Shown: one piece after another, positions 1 through 6,681 of the stretch
How the letters are laid out: each line of letters starts with the position of its first letter
How positions within the stretch are numbered: position 1 is the first letter of the stretch
Notes under the pieces: generated by a model
What the model saw: only the letters and a program-made list of their open reading frames with translations
Database searches by the model: none
Told to the model about the DNA's origin: nothing
Made by a program: the position numbers and the translations under genes
DNA from: Dethiosulfatibacter sp.
GTDB lineage: Bacteria; Bacillota; Clostridia; Tissierellales; Dethiosulfatibacteraceae
NCBI GenBank assembly: GCA_030591825.1
Contig: JAUVAG010000028.1
Span: 1 to 8,614, forward strand
Reading direction: 5' to 3'
Length of the DNA stretch: 8,614 nucleotides

Positions 1-486
1 GCTTTCTTCTCCGCTTCCTTCAACCTTGTTGTACATTACATTGAAGTTCCTGTTACCTGACTGTAAGTCAAAAGATGAGGAATCTCCATTTTCTGCAAGT
101 TCCGTCAGTGGGAATGATGGGAAATATTCCTTTATGTTTTCCTTGTGTCCCTTCTTGCTGCTCATTATTTCCTTGAATTTTGAATTGTACCAGTAAACCA
201 CTCCCGTGTCGCTAATTATTACCAGCGGTATTGGAAAGTTGAGAAGGGCCTGTCTGGACATACCGTCTATTGTATTTGTGAATTCAATGAGGTACTGGTT
301 AAGCTGTTTCTTCTTGTCCTCATGTCTTGTTTTGCTTAGTCGCAGTGCCAAAAGAATCAGTACTGCTGCTATGACGGCCATTATTAATTCGCCTCTTATT
401 ACAAATCCAACCAACATTACCAACGAAATATAGAAAAAGATGCTGCTGTCTTCCATGAGGAAGTTTGGTCCTCTAAATATTTTCAT
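1..486 (-). CDS. gdpP: GdpP-type c-di-AMP phosphodiesterase, N-terminal part (runs off left edge)
   Basis: This is the first 162 codons of a GdpP/YybT-family protein; the rest lies beyond base 1. GdpP is a membrane-bound phosphodiesterase that degrades the second messenger c-di-AMP to pApA. Visible here are two N-terminal membrane helices (about residues 16-30 and 34-49), a basic stretch, and the start of the PAS-like domain, with LLNFPIPLVIISDTGVVYWY (81-100) typical of the family. The degenerate GGDEF and catalytic DHH/DHHA1 domains are outside the window, so catalysis cannot be checked. The ATG at 486-484 is preceded by AGGTGG (498-493), which lies inside the last two codons of yybS. Only 3 nt separate the two genes, so they are surely cotranscribed and perhaps translationally coupled. 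The yybS-gdpP(-rplI) order is common in Firmicutes; rplI would be expected beyond the left edge. Confidence 0.88.
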   Translation of the reverse strand, partial: MKIFRGPNFLMEDSSIFFYISLVMLVGFVIRGELIMAVIAAVLILLALRLSKTRHEDKKKQLNQYLIEFTNTIDGMSRQALLNFPIPLVIISDTGVVYWYNSKFKEIMSSKKGHKENIKEYFPSFPLTELAENGDSSSFDLQSGNRNFNVMYNKVEGSGEES

Positions 487-489
487 TAT

Positions 490-1446
490 CTACCACCTGT
501 TAGTTTTTTTAATCTTCCTAATGTCCATCACCTGGTCAATTAGTCCCATGAATGTAGTTGCCAGAGTAAGGTAGGAATTAAAGATTATTGATAGAATCAA
601 TACTATCCTCAATATCTTTGAAATCTTAAACCTATCCATCATGAATCTAGCTACGGCTAGACCCTGAATGAAGAACATTATCTGGAATATGAATATTAGA
701 TTTGCAGTCAGGGTGTCGCTGTTTACAATATTTGTCTGGCTGATAATAAAGGTTCCGCCCATGAATACAAGGATTCCTATTGCTATATTGTTTGGAAGTC
801 TGAATTGGCTGAATCTTCCTATTGGCACCAGCTTTACCCTTAGTCTCTTGCCCATTTTGTAGGCAGCCATATAGTTGATTGAGGACATTGACAGAGCCGA
901 TATTATTATTATACCCGGCATGAGAATCACGAAGGCATTTAACATGGCGTCATAGAGCGTTCTCATTGAAGCAAGCTGCTCTTCCATTCCTTCAAATCTT
1001 GAAAAGAGGCTTTCCTGAATATTCAAACTTTCTACGAAGGTTTCCCTTATTTGATCAACAAAGTTTATTCCAAGAAATGCCTTCATAAGCATTATCATTA
1101 CAAGGAAGGATAAAAGATATGCCACTCCTCCGAATACTATTGATTTCCAGGGTCTATCGTCCTTGGAAATGAAGTAGCACATGACTGCAGCCATGGGTGT
1201 ATAGAGTACCAGGTAATACAGGCTTGTCTGTATCATCCCCGTCAATATGAATATGACTATTGAAGCTGTCACTAGAGCCATGGTCGATATCTTCCAGTCC
1301 TGTCTCTTTGCCAGTAGTATGGCTGGAAGAGGATATATAAAATCTATATATGGAATCAAGAAGCTTCCAATCATTGCGAATATAGTTAGTATGCTTGTTG
1401 TTAGTGCCGCTTCAGTAAGTCTTCTAGTCTTTAAGTTTCTATTCAA
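490..1446 (-). CDS. yybS: YybS-family (DUF2232) multi-pass membrane protein
   Basis: The 318-residue protein is very hydrophobic, with roughly eight membrane segments: about residues 11-33, 53-70, 75-93, 103-124, 170-188, 219-237, 247-268 and 278-303. A more polar, acidic stretch (about 130-168) forms the main soluble loop. Its length, hydrophobic pattern and position directly upstream of gdpP fit the YybS/DUF2232 family of Firmicutes, whose biochemical role is not established to my knowledge. The start is a TTG codon (1446-1444) with a strong AAGGAG Shine-Dalgarno at 1458-1453, spaced 6 nt. No in-frame ATG lies nearby upstream; an ATG at 1462 is out of frame. The gene is first in a minus-strand operon with gdpP and has its own promoter in the divergent region shared with nadA. 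The family assignment rests on context and topology more than on motifs. Confidence 0.8.
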   Translation of the reverse strand: MNRNLKTRRLTEAALTTSILTIFAMIGSFLIPYIDFIYPLPAILLAKRQDWKISTMALVTASIVIFILTGMIQTSLYYLVLYTPMAAVMCYFISKDDRPWKSIVFGGVAYLLSFLVMIMLMKAFLGINFVDQIRETFVESLNIQESLFSRFEGMEEQLASMRTLYDAMLNAFVILMPGIIIISALSMSSINYMAAYKMGKRLRVKLVPIGRFSQFRLPNNIAIGILVFMGGTFIISQTNIVNSDTLTANLIFIFQIMFFIQGLAVARFMMDRFKISKILRIVLILSIIFNSYLTLATTFMGLIDQVMDIRKIKKTNRW

Positions 1447-1480
1447 GTCTTGCTCCTTGCATATATTTTTACAACATCTA

Positions 1481-1509
1481 ATTTTACATTATTTTAACTC
1501 CAATGTAAA
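1481..1509 (-). promoter_or_regulatory. Predicted sigma-A promoter of yybS-gdpP
   Basis: Read on the minus strand, TTTACA (1509-1504) and TAAAAT (1486-1481) are separated by exactly 17 bp. Each is one base from, or close to, the vegetative consensus (TTGACA / TATAAT). The predicted start near 1474 would give a leader of about 28 nt before the TTG start. This is prediction from sequence only. Confidence 0.6.
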
Positions 1510-1576
1510 CAAGTTATGGCATTAGAGAATCATCACAGGAGAAATTGAATACTGGTAATTAATGAAAACACCCCTA

Positions 1577-1585
1577 GACAAGACA
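1577..1585 (-). promoter_or_regulatory. Inverted half-copy of the nad operator core
   Basis: The minus strand reads TGTCTTGTC here, identical to the core of the palindrome before nadA at 1675-1683, which is in the opposite orientation 98 bp downstream. It lies about 40 bp upstream of the nadA -35 box. It might be an auxiliary operator acting by looping, or it may be chance; a 9-bp match is weak evidence alone. Confidence 0.3.
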
Positions 1586-1625
1586 GGATGTCACCGAATA
1601 TTTTGAATTAATAAAATGAAAAAGT

Positions 1626-1654
1626 TTGAAATTTCAGTCGAAAAGTGGTATATT
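1626..1654 (+). promoter_or_regulatory. Predicted sigma-A promoter of nadABC-coaBC
   Basis: TTGAAA (1626-1631) and TATATT (1649-1654) are spaced 17 bp apart, close to the vegetative consensus. Transcription would start near 1661, about 40 nt before the nadA ATG. The candidate operator (1670-1689) lies just downstream of the predicted start, a position suited to repression. Confidence 0.7.
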
Positions 1655-1669
1655 ATTCTCAATGTTATG

Positions 1670-1689
1670 TCAGGTGTCTTGTCGCCTGA
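1670..1689 (+). promoter_or_regulatory. Palindromic candidate operator (NiaR-like) before nadA
   Basis: The imperfect palindrome TCAGGTGTCTTGTCGCCTGA has 7-base arms with one non-complementary position (T1675 against G1684) and ends one base before the nadA Shine-Dalgarno. The central TGTCTTG resembles, as I recall it, the core of sites recognised by NiaR (YrxA), the nicotinate-responsive repressor of nad genes in Firmicutes. The regulator is therefore inferred, not shown. In the mRNA the same bases could form a small hairpin (7 pairs including one G-U, 6-nt loop) directly upstream of AAGGAG, so an effect on translation is an alternative. Confidence 0.5.
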
Positions 1690-1701
1690 AAGGAGATTTA
1701 T

Positions 1702-2607
1702 ATGAGTATGATTAAAGAAATTGAAAAACTGAAAAAGGAAAGGAATGCAATAATTCTTGCCCACTACTATCAGCCCGGGGAAATTCAAGGAATTGCTGAT
1801 TATGTAGGGGATTCATATTATTTGAGCAAAATCGCCCAGCAATCAGAGGCGGATTATATAGTATTCTGCGGAGTTGAGTTCATGGCTGAAAGTGCCAAGA
1901 TACTGTCTCCCGAAAAGAGAGTCTTTATAGGCAATGTACACTCCAACTGCAACATGGTTGATGAATTCCTCAATGAAGAGCTTGTTCAACTCATGGAGGA
2001 CCATCCAGATGCTGCAGTAGTGTCCTATATCAATTCTTCAACTGAGATTAAAACAATGTCCCATGCCTGCTGCACCTCATCAAGCGCAGTAGATATCGTT
2101 AACAATATAGAAAGTGAAAAAATAATATTTGTACCAGATAAGAACCTTGGATCATATATTGCCGCCCAATGTCCAGATAAGGAAGTTATTCTTGGCAGTG
2201 GAAAGTGCTGTGTACATGATAATGTAAGTGCTAGGGAAGTTAAATCACTGAAGGAAACACATCCTCAGTCGAAGGTTCTGGTACATCCCGAATCCATAAA
2301 GGATGTAAGGGACCTGGCTGATTTCATTGGAAGTACGGGACAGATACTTAATCATGCCATAGATTCAGAACATGATGAATTCATAATAGTGACTGAAGTA
2401 GGCATAGGCTTTGCTCTGGAAGAAAAAACCGAGAACAAGGTCTTCCACTTCCCTGACATGGTCTGCGGCGGTATGAAAAGGACATCCATTGAGGATGTAT
2501 ATGGATGTCTAAAGTTTGGAGATAATGAAATACAAGTGAATGAAGAAGTTTCAAACAAAGCTGCAATGGCTCTTGAAAATATGATAAAACTGGCTGAAAA
2601 GAGATGA
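1702..2607 (+). CDS. nadA: Quinolinate synthase NadA
   Basis: NadA is a cytosolic [4Fe-4S] enzyme that condenses iminoaspartate (from NadB) with dihydroxyacetone phosphate to give quinolinate, the second step of de novo NAD synthesis. The 301-residue length is normal for the shorter, single-unit NadA family. The three cluster cysteines are recognisable as C83 (SNCNM), C169 (in GKCCVH, followed by a second Cys) and C255 (MVCGGMKRTS), with spacing like the Thermotoga enzyme. Also present are the substrate-binding HYYQ near the N-terminus (H21, Y23), GDSYYLS, YINSSTEIK (109-117), CTSSSA, HPE (195-197) and STG (211-213). The ATG at 1702 has a strong AAGGAG at 1690-1695. It is first in the nadA-nadB-nadC-coaBC operon, 7 nt before nadB, and probably repressed through the palindrome just upstream. 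Confidence 0.97.
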   Translation: MSMIKEIEKLKKERNAIILAHYYQPGEIQGIADYVGDSYYLSKIAQQSEADYIVFCGVEFMAESAKILSPEKRVFIGNVHSNCNMVDEFLNEELVQLMEDHPDAAVVSYINSSTEIKTMSHACCTSSSAVDIVNNIESEKIIFVPDKNLGSYIAAQCPDKEVILGSGKCCVHDNVSAREVKSLKETHPQSKVLVHPESIKDVRDLADFIGSTGQILNHAIDSEHDEFIIVTEVGIGFALEEKTENKVFHFPDMVCGGMKRTSIEDVYGCLKFGDNEIQVNEEVSNKAAMALENMIKLAEKR

Positions 2608-2614
2608 TGATGAA

Positions 2615-3928
2615 ATGAAAATACTAAATGCTGATGTTCTAATAATTGGAACAGGCGTTGCAGGACTTTACTGTGCATTAAACCTTGACAAGAACCTGGA
2701 TGTTGTAATGCTTTCAAAAAAATCACTTGAAGAATGCAACACCTATCTTGCCCAGGGCGGAATAGCCGTAAGGGTGAATGAGTACGACTATGATGCCTTT
2801 TTCATGGACACAATGAAGGCTGGAATGTATTTGAACAACAAGGAATCCGTTAAGGTTCTTGTAAATGAGTCAAGGGAGAGCATACTTGATCTTGACAGGT
2901 TGGGAGTTCCCTTCAACAAAAACATGGGAGAATTCGAATACACAAAGGAAGGTGCTCATGTAAAAAACAGAATCGTCCACTGCAATGACAAAAGTGGAAA
3001 ACTAGTTTTTGAAACCCTTTACGAACATGTGAAAAACCTTGAAAATATACGAATAGTGGAAAATACTACCATGTTCGATATTGAAAAGAGAGACGGCAAA
3101 TGTCTGGGAGTTTATTGTCTTTCAGAAAAAGAAACGATTTATATTGGTTCAAAAGCTACTGTACTTGCTTCCGGTGGAATTGGTGGGATTTTTAAAAACT
3201 CCACCAACCAAAGCTGTCTAACCGGTGACGCAATGGCCCTTGCTAAAAACCATGGAATCAAGCTTGACACTCCAGGATATATACAGTACCACCCTACTGC
3301 TCTCTATCTTGAAAAAAGAGAGGACAAGAGAAGGTTTCTCATTTCTGAATCGCTGCGAGGAGAGGGTGCTTTATTGTTCAACTCCAGGGGAGAAAGATTT
3401 GTTAAAGAGCTTCTTCCAAGAAATACTGTAACATCGGCAATCCTTGAGGAGCTTGAAAAAACAAATTCGGATTGCGTATATCTTGATATTACCCATACTG
3501 GTGAAGAATACCTTAAAAGAAGGTTCCCAAAAATTTATTCGGAATGTCTAAAGCATGGAATAAACATAGCAACAGACAGGATACCTGTAACTCCCTCCCA
3601 GCACTACCACATGGGTGGAATAGGTGTTGACCTTCATTCTAGAACGTCAATGGATTACCTTTATGCAGTGGGAGAATGTTCATGCACTGGCGTACACGGA
3701 GGCAACCGTCTTGCCAGCAATTCCCTTTTGGAGGGTTTGGTTTTTTCAAAGAGGGCTGCAGAGGATATTAATGCTGTCATTGGAGAAAACAATAAAATTT
3801 TTGAGCCTCTGTTACGCTATTCAGTTAAGGAAGGCAAAAAACTTGTCACTGACAACAGAAATAAGGCAATAGAAATAATCGGGAATATGAGAAAGGATTT
3901 GAAAAATGAACTGGTTGATAGTAGATGA
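2615..3928 (+). CDS. nadB: L-aspartate oxidase NadB (short form)
   Basis: NadB is a FAD flavoenzyme that oxidises L-aspartate to iminoaspartate, using O2 or fumarate as acceptor; in an anaerobe fumarate is the likely one. Visible are the FAD-binding GTGVAG (12-17), LAQGGIA (45-51) and GVHGGNRLASNSLLEG (359-374). Residues matching the E. coli catalytic set can be placed by spacing: E112, H226 (QYHPT), R269, H330 (SQHYHMGG) and R365. At 437 residues it is about 100 shorter than E. coli NadB (about 540); the C-terminal helical domain is largely missing, which I believe is common in clostridial NadB proteins and not a truncation specific to this gene. The Shine-Dalgarno is weak (AAGAG in the nadA end), suggesting coupling to nadA. 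The 3' end overlaps nadC by 23 nt. Confidence 0.96.
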   Translation: MKILNADVLIIGTGVAGLYCALNLDKNLDVVMLSKKSLEECNTYLAQGGIAVRVNEYDYDAFFMDTMKAGMYLNNKESVKVLVNESRESILDLDRLGVPFNKNMGEFEYTKEGAHVKNRIVHCNDKSGKLVFETLYEHVKNLENIRIVENTTMFDIEKRDGKCLGVYCLSEKETIYIGSKATVLASGGIGGIFKNSTNQSCLTGDAMALAKNHGIKLDTPGYIQYHPTALYLEKREDKRRFLISESLRGEGALLFNSRGERFVKELLPRNTVTSAILEELEKTNSDCVYLDITHTGEEYLKRRFPKIYSECLKHGINIATDRIPVTPSQHYHMGGIGVDLHSRTSMDYLYAVGECSCTGVHGGNRLASNSLLEGLVFSKRAAEDINAVIGENNKIFEPLLRYSVKEGKKLVTDNRNKAIEIIGNMRKDLKNELVDSR

Positions 3929-4748
3929 AATAATACGAAATGCACTTATAGAGGATATGCCTCATGGGGATATCACAACAGAATATATAATACCCCTTAA
4001 TACAAGCTGTACAATAGACATCATTCAAAAGGAAGAGGGAGTTATTTGTGGAGTAGAAGTATTTAAGAGGGTTTACAAAATTATGGGAGAAGATTCAAAT
4101 GTTGAGTTTATAGTTTCAGACGGGGAATATTCTGAAGCAGGGGAAAAAATAGGTTCAATAAAAGGAAGCTCAAAGGCAATCCTCTCGGGGGAAAGGGTTG
4201 CTCTGAATTTTCTACAGCGGATGTCTGGAATAGCCACACTGACACGGAAGTATGTGGAGGCTGCAAAGGGATATGATGCAAAGATTCTCGATACAAGAAA
4301 AACAACTCCAGGATTAAGAATCCTTGAAAAATATGCCACAAAAACCGGCGGAGCAACAAATCACCGCTTCAATCTTTCAGATGGAGTTATGATAAAGGAT
4401 AATCATATAAAGGCTGCAGGCTCCATCAAAAATGCTGTTGAAACAATACGGGCTAACATGCCCTTTGTAAGAAAAATCGAGGTGGAAACAGAATCACTGC
4501 ATGATGTGAGAGAGGCACTGGAATCAGAGGCCGACATCATTATGCTTGACAATATGGATAGGGTAAAAATCATGGAAGCAGTAGGCATAATTAAAAAAAA
4601 TGCCTTGATTGAAGTGTCAGGAAATGTTAAATTAGAAAATATACAGGAGCTTGCCTCAACTGGAGTCAACTATATATCCGTAGGAAAGCTCACCCATTCA
4701 TACAAGTCTCTTGACATAAGTATGAAAAATCTAATGTATATGCGGTGA
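3906..4748 (+). CDS. nadC: Nicotinate-nucleotide pyrophosphorylase (quinolinate phosphoribosyltransferase) NadC
   Basis: NadC converts quinolinate and PRPP to nicotinate mononucleotide with CO2 release, the third de novo NAD step. The 280-residue length is normal. Family landmarks in order: EDMPHGDITTE (16-26), the RVALNFLQRMSGIAT segment (97-111), the signature ILDTRKTTPGLR (127-138) with R131 and K132, then TGGATNHR and DGVMIKDNHI (147-168) with K164, EVETE (192-196), DIIMLDN (210-216), EVSGNV (236-241) and the phosphate-binding STGVNYISVGKLTHS (251-265). The ATG at 3906 lies inside the end of nadB and is preceded by AAAGGA (3892-3897). The 23-nt overlap indicates tight operon organisation. 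It is followed after 4 nt by coaBC. Confidence 0.97.
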   Translation: MNWLIVDEIIRNALIEDMPHGDITTEYIIPLNTSCTIDIIQKEEGVICGVEVFKRVYKIMGEDSNVEFIVSDGEYSEAGEKIGSIKGSSKAILSGERVALNFLQRMSGIATLTRKYVEAAKGYDAKILDTRKTTPGLRILEKYATKTGGATNHRFNLSDGVMIKDNHIKAAGSIKNAVETIRANMPFVRKIEVETESLHDVREALESEADIIMLDNMDRVKIMEAVGIIKKNALIEVSGNVKLENIQELASTGVNYISVGKLTHSYKSLDISMKNLMYMR

Positions 4749-4752
4749 TAAA

Positions 4753-5955
4753 ATGTTTAAGGATAAAACCATAGTAATAGGAGTAACTGGAGGAATTGCA
4801 GTATACAAGGTATGTGACCTTGTAAGCAGGCTTAAGAAACTGAATGCAACAGTGAAAGTCATCATGACAAAATCCGCTGCCCAGTTCGTAAGCCCCTTGA
4901 CTTTCCAGACTTTAAGTGCAGGGAAGGTATATACTGAAATGTTTGAATATCTTGACCACTGGGATGTGGAACATATATCCGTTGCAAAGTCTGCAGATGT
5001 ATTTCTTGTAGCCCCAGCAACTGCCAATGTCATAGGGAAAATAAGACATGGAATAGCTGATGACATGCTTACTACCACAATAATGGCTTCAACTGCACCG
5101 AAGGTAATTGCGCCTGCAATGAACACAAACATGTATATGAATCCTGTTGTACAGGACAATATGAAGACCCTTAAAAATCTAGGCTATATATTCGCCGAGC
5201 CTGATTCAGGATATCTTGCCTGCGGAGACCTAGGAGCAGGAAGACTGACTGATGCTGAAAATATAATAGCAAAGCTTGAAGAGGTGCTTAATCCATACAA
5301 GCCTCTTGAAGGAAGGACTGTACTTGTAACTGCAGGTCCTACCCAGGAGTCTCTTGATCCTGTAAGGTATCTTACTAACCACTCAACTGGAAAAATGGGC
5401 TATGCAATAGCCAGAAAAGCTGTGGAGTTTGGAGCAAAGGTGACTCTTATATCGGGTCCCGTGAATATAGAAAAGCCTGATGGACTTCTAAAGTTCATAG
5501 GAATAAAGTCAGCCGATGAAATGTTTGAAGCTGTGAAGGACGAACTTGACTCAATTGAAATAGTAATTAAATCTGCTGCAGTTGCCGACTACAGACCAAT
5601 ATCAGTAGCAGACAATAAAATAAAGAAAAAAGACGGGAATCTTAACATTGAACTTGAAAGGAATCCCGACATACTTAAATATATAGGACAACACAAAGGT
5701 GACAAGATCCTTGCAGGGTTTGCTGCTGAAACTGAAAATATAATTGAAAATGGAAAAAGAAAGCTTGTTTCCAAAAACCTTGACTTCATAATTATCAACA
5801 ACATCAAGGAAACAGACGCAGGTTTTGGAACTGACACGAATATTGTGACCATTCTTGATAAATATGGTGTGCAAAAAGATTATGAAAAGATGCTTAAGGA
5901 TGAGGTGGCAAAGGAGATTCTCGACAAAATTGTGGAAATTTCGTCGCAAAAATAG
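4753..5955 (+). CDS. coaBC: Bifunctional phosphopantothenoylcysteine decarboxylase / phosphopantothenate-cysteine ligase CoaBC
   Basis: CoaBC joins cysteine to 4'-phosphopantothenate (CoaB part, CTP-dependent) and decarboxylates the product to 4'-phosphopantetheine (CoaC part, FMN). The 400-residue length is normal for the fusion. The N-terminal CoaC half shows GVTGGIAVYK (10-19), H74 (VEHIS), VAPATANVIGK (86-96), PAMNTNMY (121-128, N124) and the flap Cys C157 in LACGDLGAGR. The C-terminal CoaB half begins near 187 with GRTVLVTAGPTQE, then TNHSTGKMGYAIA with N209, KSAAVADYRP (273-282), K289 in NKIKKK, and NPDIL. The start at 4753 follows nadC by 4 nt with only a weak Shine-Dalgarno, so coupling to nadC is likely. 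The last six codons and the TAG lie inside a 26-bp sequence repeated exactly at 6377-6402. Its presence in a nad operon is less usual than with pan genes. Confidence 0.97.
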   Translation: MFKDKTIVIGVTGGIAVYKVCDLVSRLKKLNATVKVIMTKSAAQFVSPLTFQTLSAGKVYTEMFEYLDHWDVEHISVAKSADVFLVAPATANVIGKIRHGIADDMLTTTIMASTAPKVIAPAMNTNMYMNPVVQDNMKTLKNLGYIFAEPDSGYLACGDLGAGRLTDAENIIAKLEEVLNPYKPLEGRTVLVTAGPTQESLDPVRYLTNHSTGKMGYAIARKAVEFGAKVTLISGPVNIEKPDGLLKFIGIKSADEMFEAVKDELDSIEIVIKSAAVADYRPISVADNKIKKKDGNLNIELERNPDILKYIGQHKGDKILAGFAAETENIIENGKRKLVSKNLDFIIINNIKETDAGFGTDTNIVTILDKYGVQKDYEKMLKDEVAKEILDKIVEISSQK

Positions 5956-5960
5956 TATGA
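5935..5960 (+). repeat. 26-bp direct repeat, copy 1 (covers the coaBC stop codon)
   Basis: Identical over 26 bp to 6377-6402. It begins in the codon row for the final EISSQK of CoaBC and ends 5 bp after the TAG. The shared core is TTTCGTCGCAAAAATAGTAT. In copy 1 the -35-like hexamer is TGGAAA rather than the TTGAAA of copy 2, so this copy is a poorer promoter. Either coaBC's 3' end was the source of the downstream copy, or the 416-bp segment between them was inserted or rearranged here. Confidence 0.8.
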
Positions 5961-5980
5961 ATGCTCCTTGCATAGTTTCG

Positions 5981-6097
5981 CAACCTTGAGTAGGTGCACT
6001 GCAAAAATCATATGAATGTTCCCTGCTCCGTCAATTATGTCTTTCTTAACAGGTACAAACAATTACCTTATAAATATAAAGATTGTTGTACCGGGAG
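5981..6097 (+). repeat. Structured repeat, damaged copy (U1)
   Basis: Positions 6013-6049 are identical over 37 bp to 6204-6240 in unit U2. A wider stretch, 5981-6018, matches 6660-6697 upstream of U3 at about 31 of 38 positions. After 6049 the expected second block (TCTCCAAGTC) is missing. Instead there is a hairpin, GGTACAAACAAT (6052-6063) with ATTGTTGTACC (6082-6092), whose right arm AAAGATTGTTGTACC resembles the inner hairpin of the inverted unit U4 (AAAGATTGTAGTGCC). It therefore looks like a left end joined to a right end by an internal deletion. A further weak start-like match, TGAATGCTCCTTGC, is at 5958-5971. Confidence 0.6.
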
Positions 6098-6099
6098 CT

Positions 6100-6123
6100 A
6101 AACACCAAGGCTTCAAGGTGTTT
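6100..6123 (+). terminator. Weak terminator-like hairpin downstream of coaBC
   Basis: AAACACC (6100-6106) pairs with GGTGTTT (6117-6123) around a 10-nt loop, followed by TG rather than a T-run. It may contribute to ending coaBC transcripts, but it lies about 145 bp after the stop and lacks a proper U-tract, so the call is weak. Confidence 0.25.
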
Positions 6124-6125
6124 TG

Positions 6126-6146
6126 TGCATTTCAACTTTCTTGAGC
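6126..6146 (+). repeat. Short repeat shared with the panG-panB gap, copy 1
   Basis: TGCATTTCAACTTTCTTGAGC here resembles 7882-7904 (same end AACTTTCTTrAGC, with a 2-nt insertion and a few changes). Both copies are preceded by ACCAAGG. A looser relative with TTAGCTTTCTTAAAGC occurs at 6322-6337. The role is unknown. Confidence 0.4.
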
Positions 6147-6190
6147 AAACAAAGCAACTATATTTCGTCATCTGCGACTTTAGTGTTGCC

Positions 6191-6300
6191 AGGGGGTTAA
6201 ACGTGAATGTTCCCTGCTCCGTCAATTATGTCTTTCTTAATAATTAAAGGTTGAAAGACATATCTCCAAGTCACGACCTCACAATCACATTGAACCCCCT
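6191..6300 (+). repeat. Structured repeat, complete unit U2
   Basis: A 110-bp foldable unit. The outer stem is AGGGGGTTAAACGTGA (6191-6206) with TCACATTGAACCCCCT (6285-6300), 14 of 16 pairs. Inside is the conserved block TTCCCTGCTCCGTC, then a perfect 10-bp inner stem TATGTCTTTC (6227-6236) / GAAAGACATA (6253-6262) with a 16-nt loop, then TCTCCAAGTCACGACCTCACAA. It aligns without gaps to U3 over 84 bp (offset 488) with differences concentrated in the inner loop and outer stem. Which strand is functional, and whether as RNA or DNA, cannot be decided from this window. Confidence 0.75.
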
Positions 6301-6374
6301 TAGAATGGGTGTGCTTTTGAATTAGCTTTCTTAAAGCATAAAAAGCGATTTGATTAGGTCAAGATCAAAAATAT

Positions 6375-6403
6375 TTGAAATTTCGTCGCAAAAATAGTAT
6401 GAT
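6375..6403 (+). promoter_or_regulatory. Strong predicted sigma-A promoter for a non-coding transcript
   Basis: TTGAAA (6375-6380) and TATGAT (6398-6403) are separated by exactly 17 bp, each one base from consensus. Most of this promoter is the second copy of the 26-bp repeat. Transcription would begin near 6410. No gene with a ribosome binding site follows, but an intrinsic terminator lies about 190 bp downstream. Confidence 0.6.
6377..6402 (+). repeat. 26-bp direct repeat, copy 2
   Basis: Identical to 5935-5960, which spans the end of coaBC. Here the preceding TT completes a TTGAAA -35 box, and the TATGA end forms most of a -10 box, so this copy is part of a predicted promoter. The copies are 442 bp apart, start to start. 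Confidence 0.8.
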
Positions 6404-6409
6404 ATACTA

Positions 6410-6642
6410 AGTGGCTAGGCTACTGGGTAATTAATGATGATATCTACGGAGTCATACATGGAATTTACCTTATAACGAAAATGACAATTTAATAAAAAAA
6501 TATCTGCTTTGATCCGGTTGTGGACAGAGACAGTAAGAAAAGTATTCACTTTAGTGGATACGGTTGCGGATTTTCCGTAGCTGAAAACAAGAATATACAT
6601 ACCTTCTTATTGTGTTGTCACGCAATTAGAAGGTATTTTTTT
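6410..6642 (+). ncRNA. Candidate small non-coding RNA between a promoter and an intrinsic terminator
   Basis: The segment is bounded by a consensus-like promoter (6375-6403) and a strong terminator (6599-6642), predicting a transcript of about 230 nt. It contains no convincing ORF: the longest start-led frame (GTG at 6520) has no ribosome binding site and runs through the terminator, and a 13-codon frame from the ATG at 6434 has only a weak purine stretch before it. Small hairpins are possible near the 5' end (AGTGGC/GCTACT around 6410-6424) and at about 6560-6579 (ACGG/CCGT). I recognise no known riboswitch, T-box or 6S-like signature. An alternative is a short leader RNA for the downstream panG region that is ended by attenuation. 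Confidence 0.45.
6599..6642 (+). terminator. Strong intrinsic terminator
   Basis: ATACCTTCTTATTG (6599-6612) pairs with CAATTAGAAGGTAT (6623-6636) with a single T-T mismatch. The stem can extend two more pairs to a 6-nt loop, and it is followed directly by a run of seven T (6636-6642). On the opposite strand no T-run follows, so it works for plus-strand transcription only. It would end the candidate ncRNA, and any read-through from the nad-coaBC operon. Confidence 0.8.
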
Positions 6643-6681
6643 ATGCAGGCAAAGATTCACAACTGTGAGTGGGTCCACTTC

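Noticed and set aside
206..433. Plus-strand frame opposite gdpP
   Set aside because: Antisense shadow of a clearly conserved gene, without a ribosome binding site.
6410..6642. T-box or known riboswitch leader for the pan operon
   Set aside because: No T-box sequence or other known aptamer signature is visible, and the terminator is about 370 bp from the panG start with repeats between.
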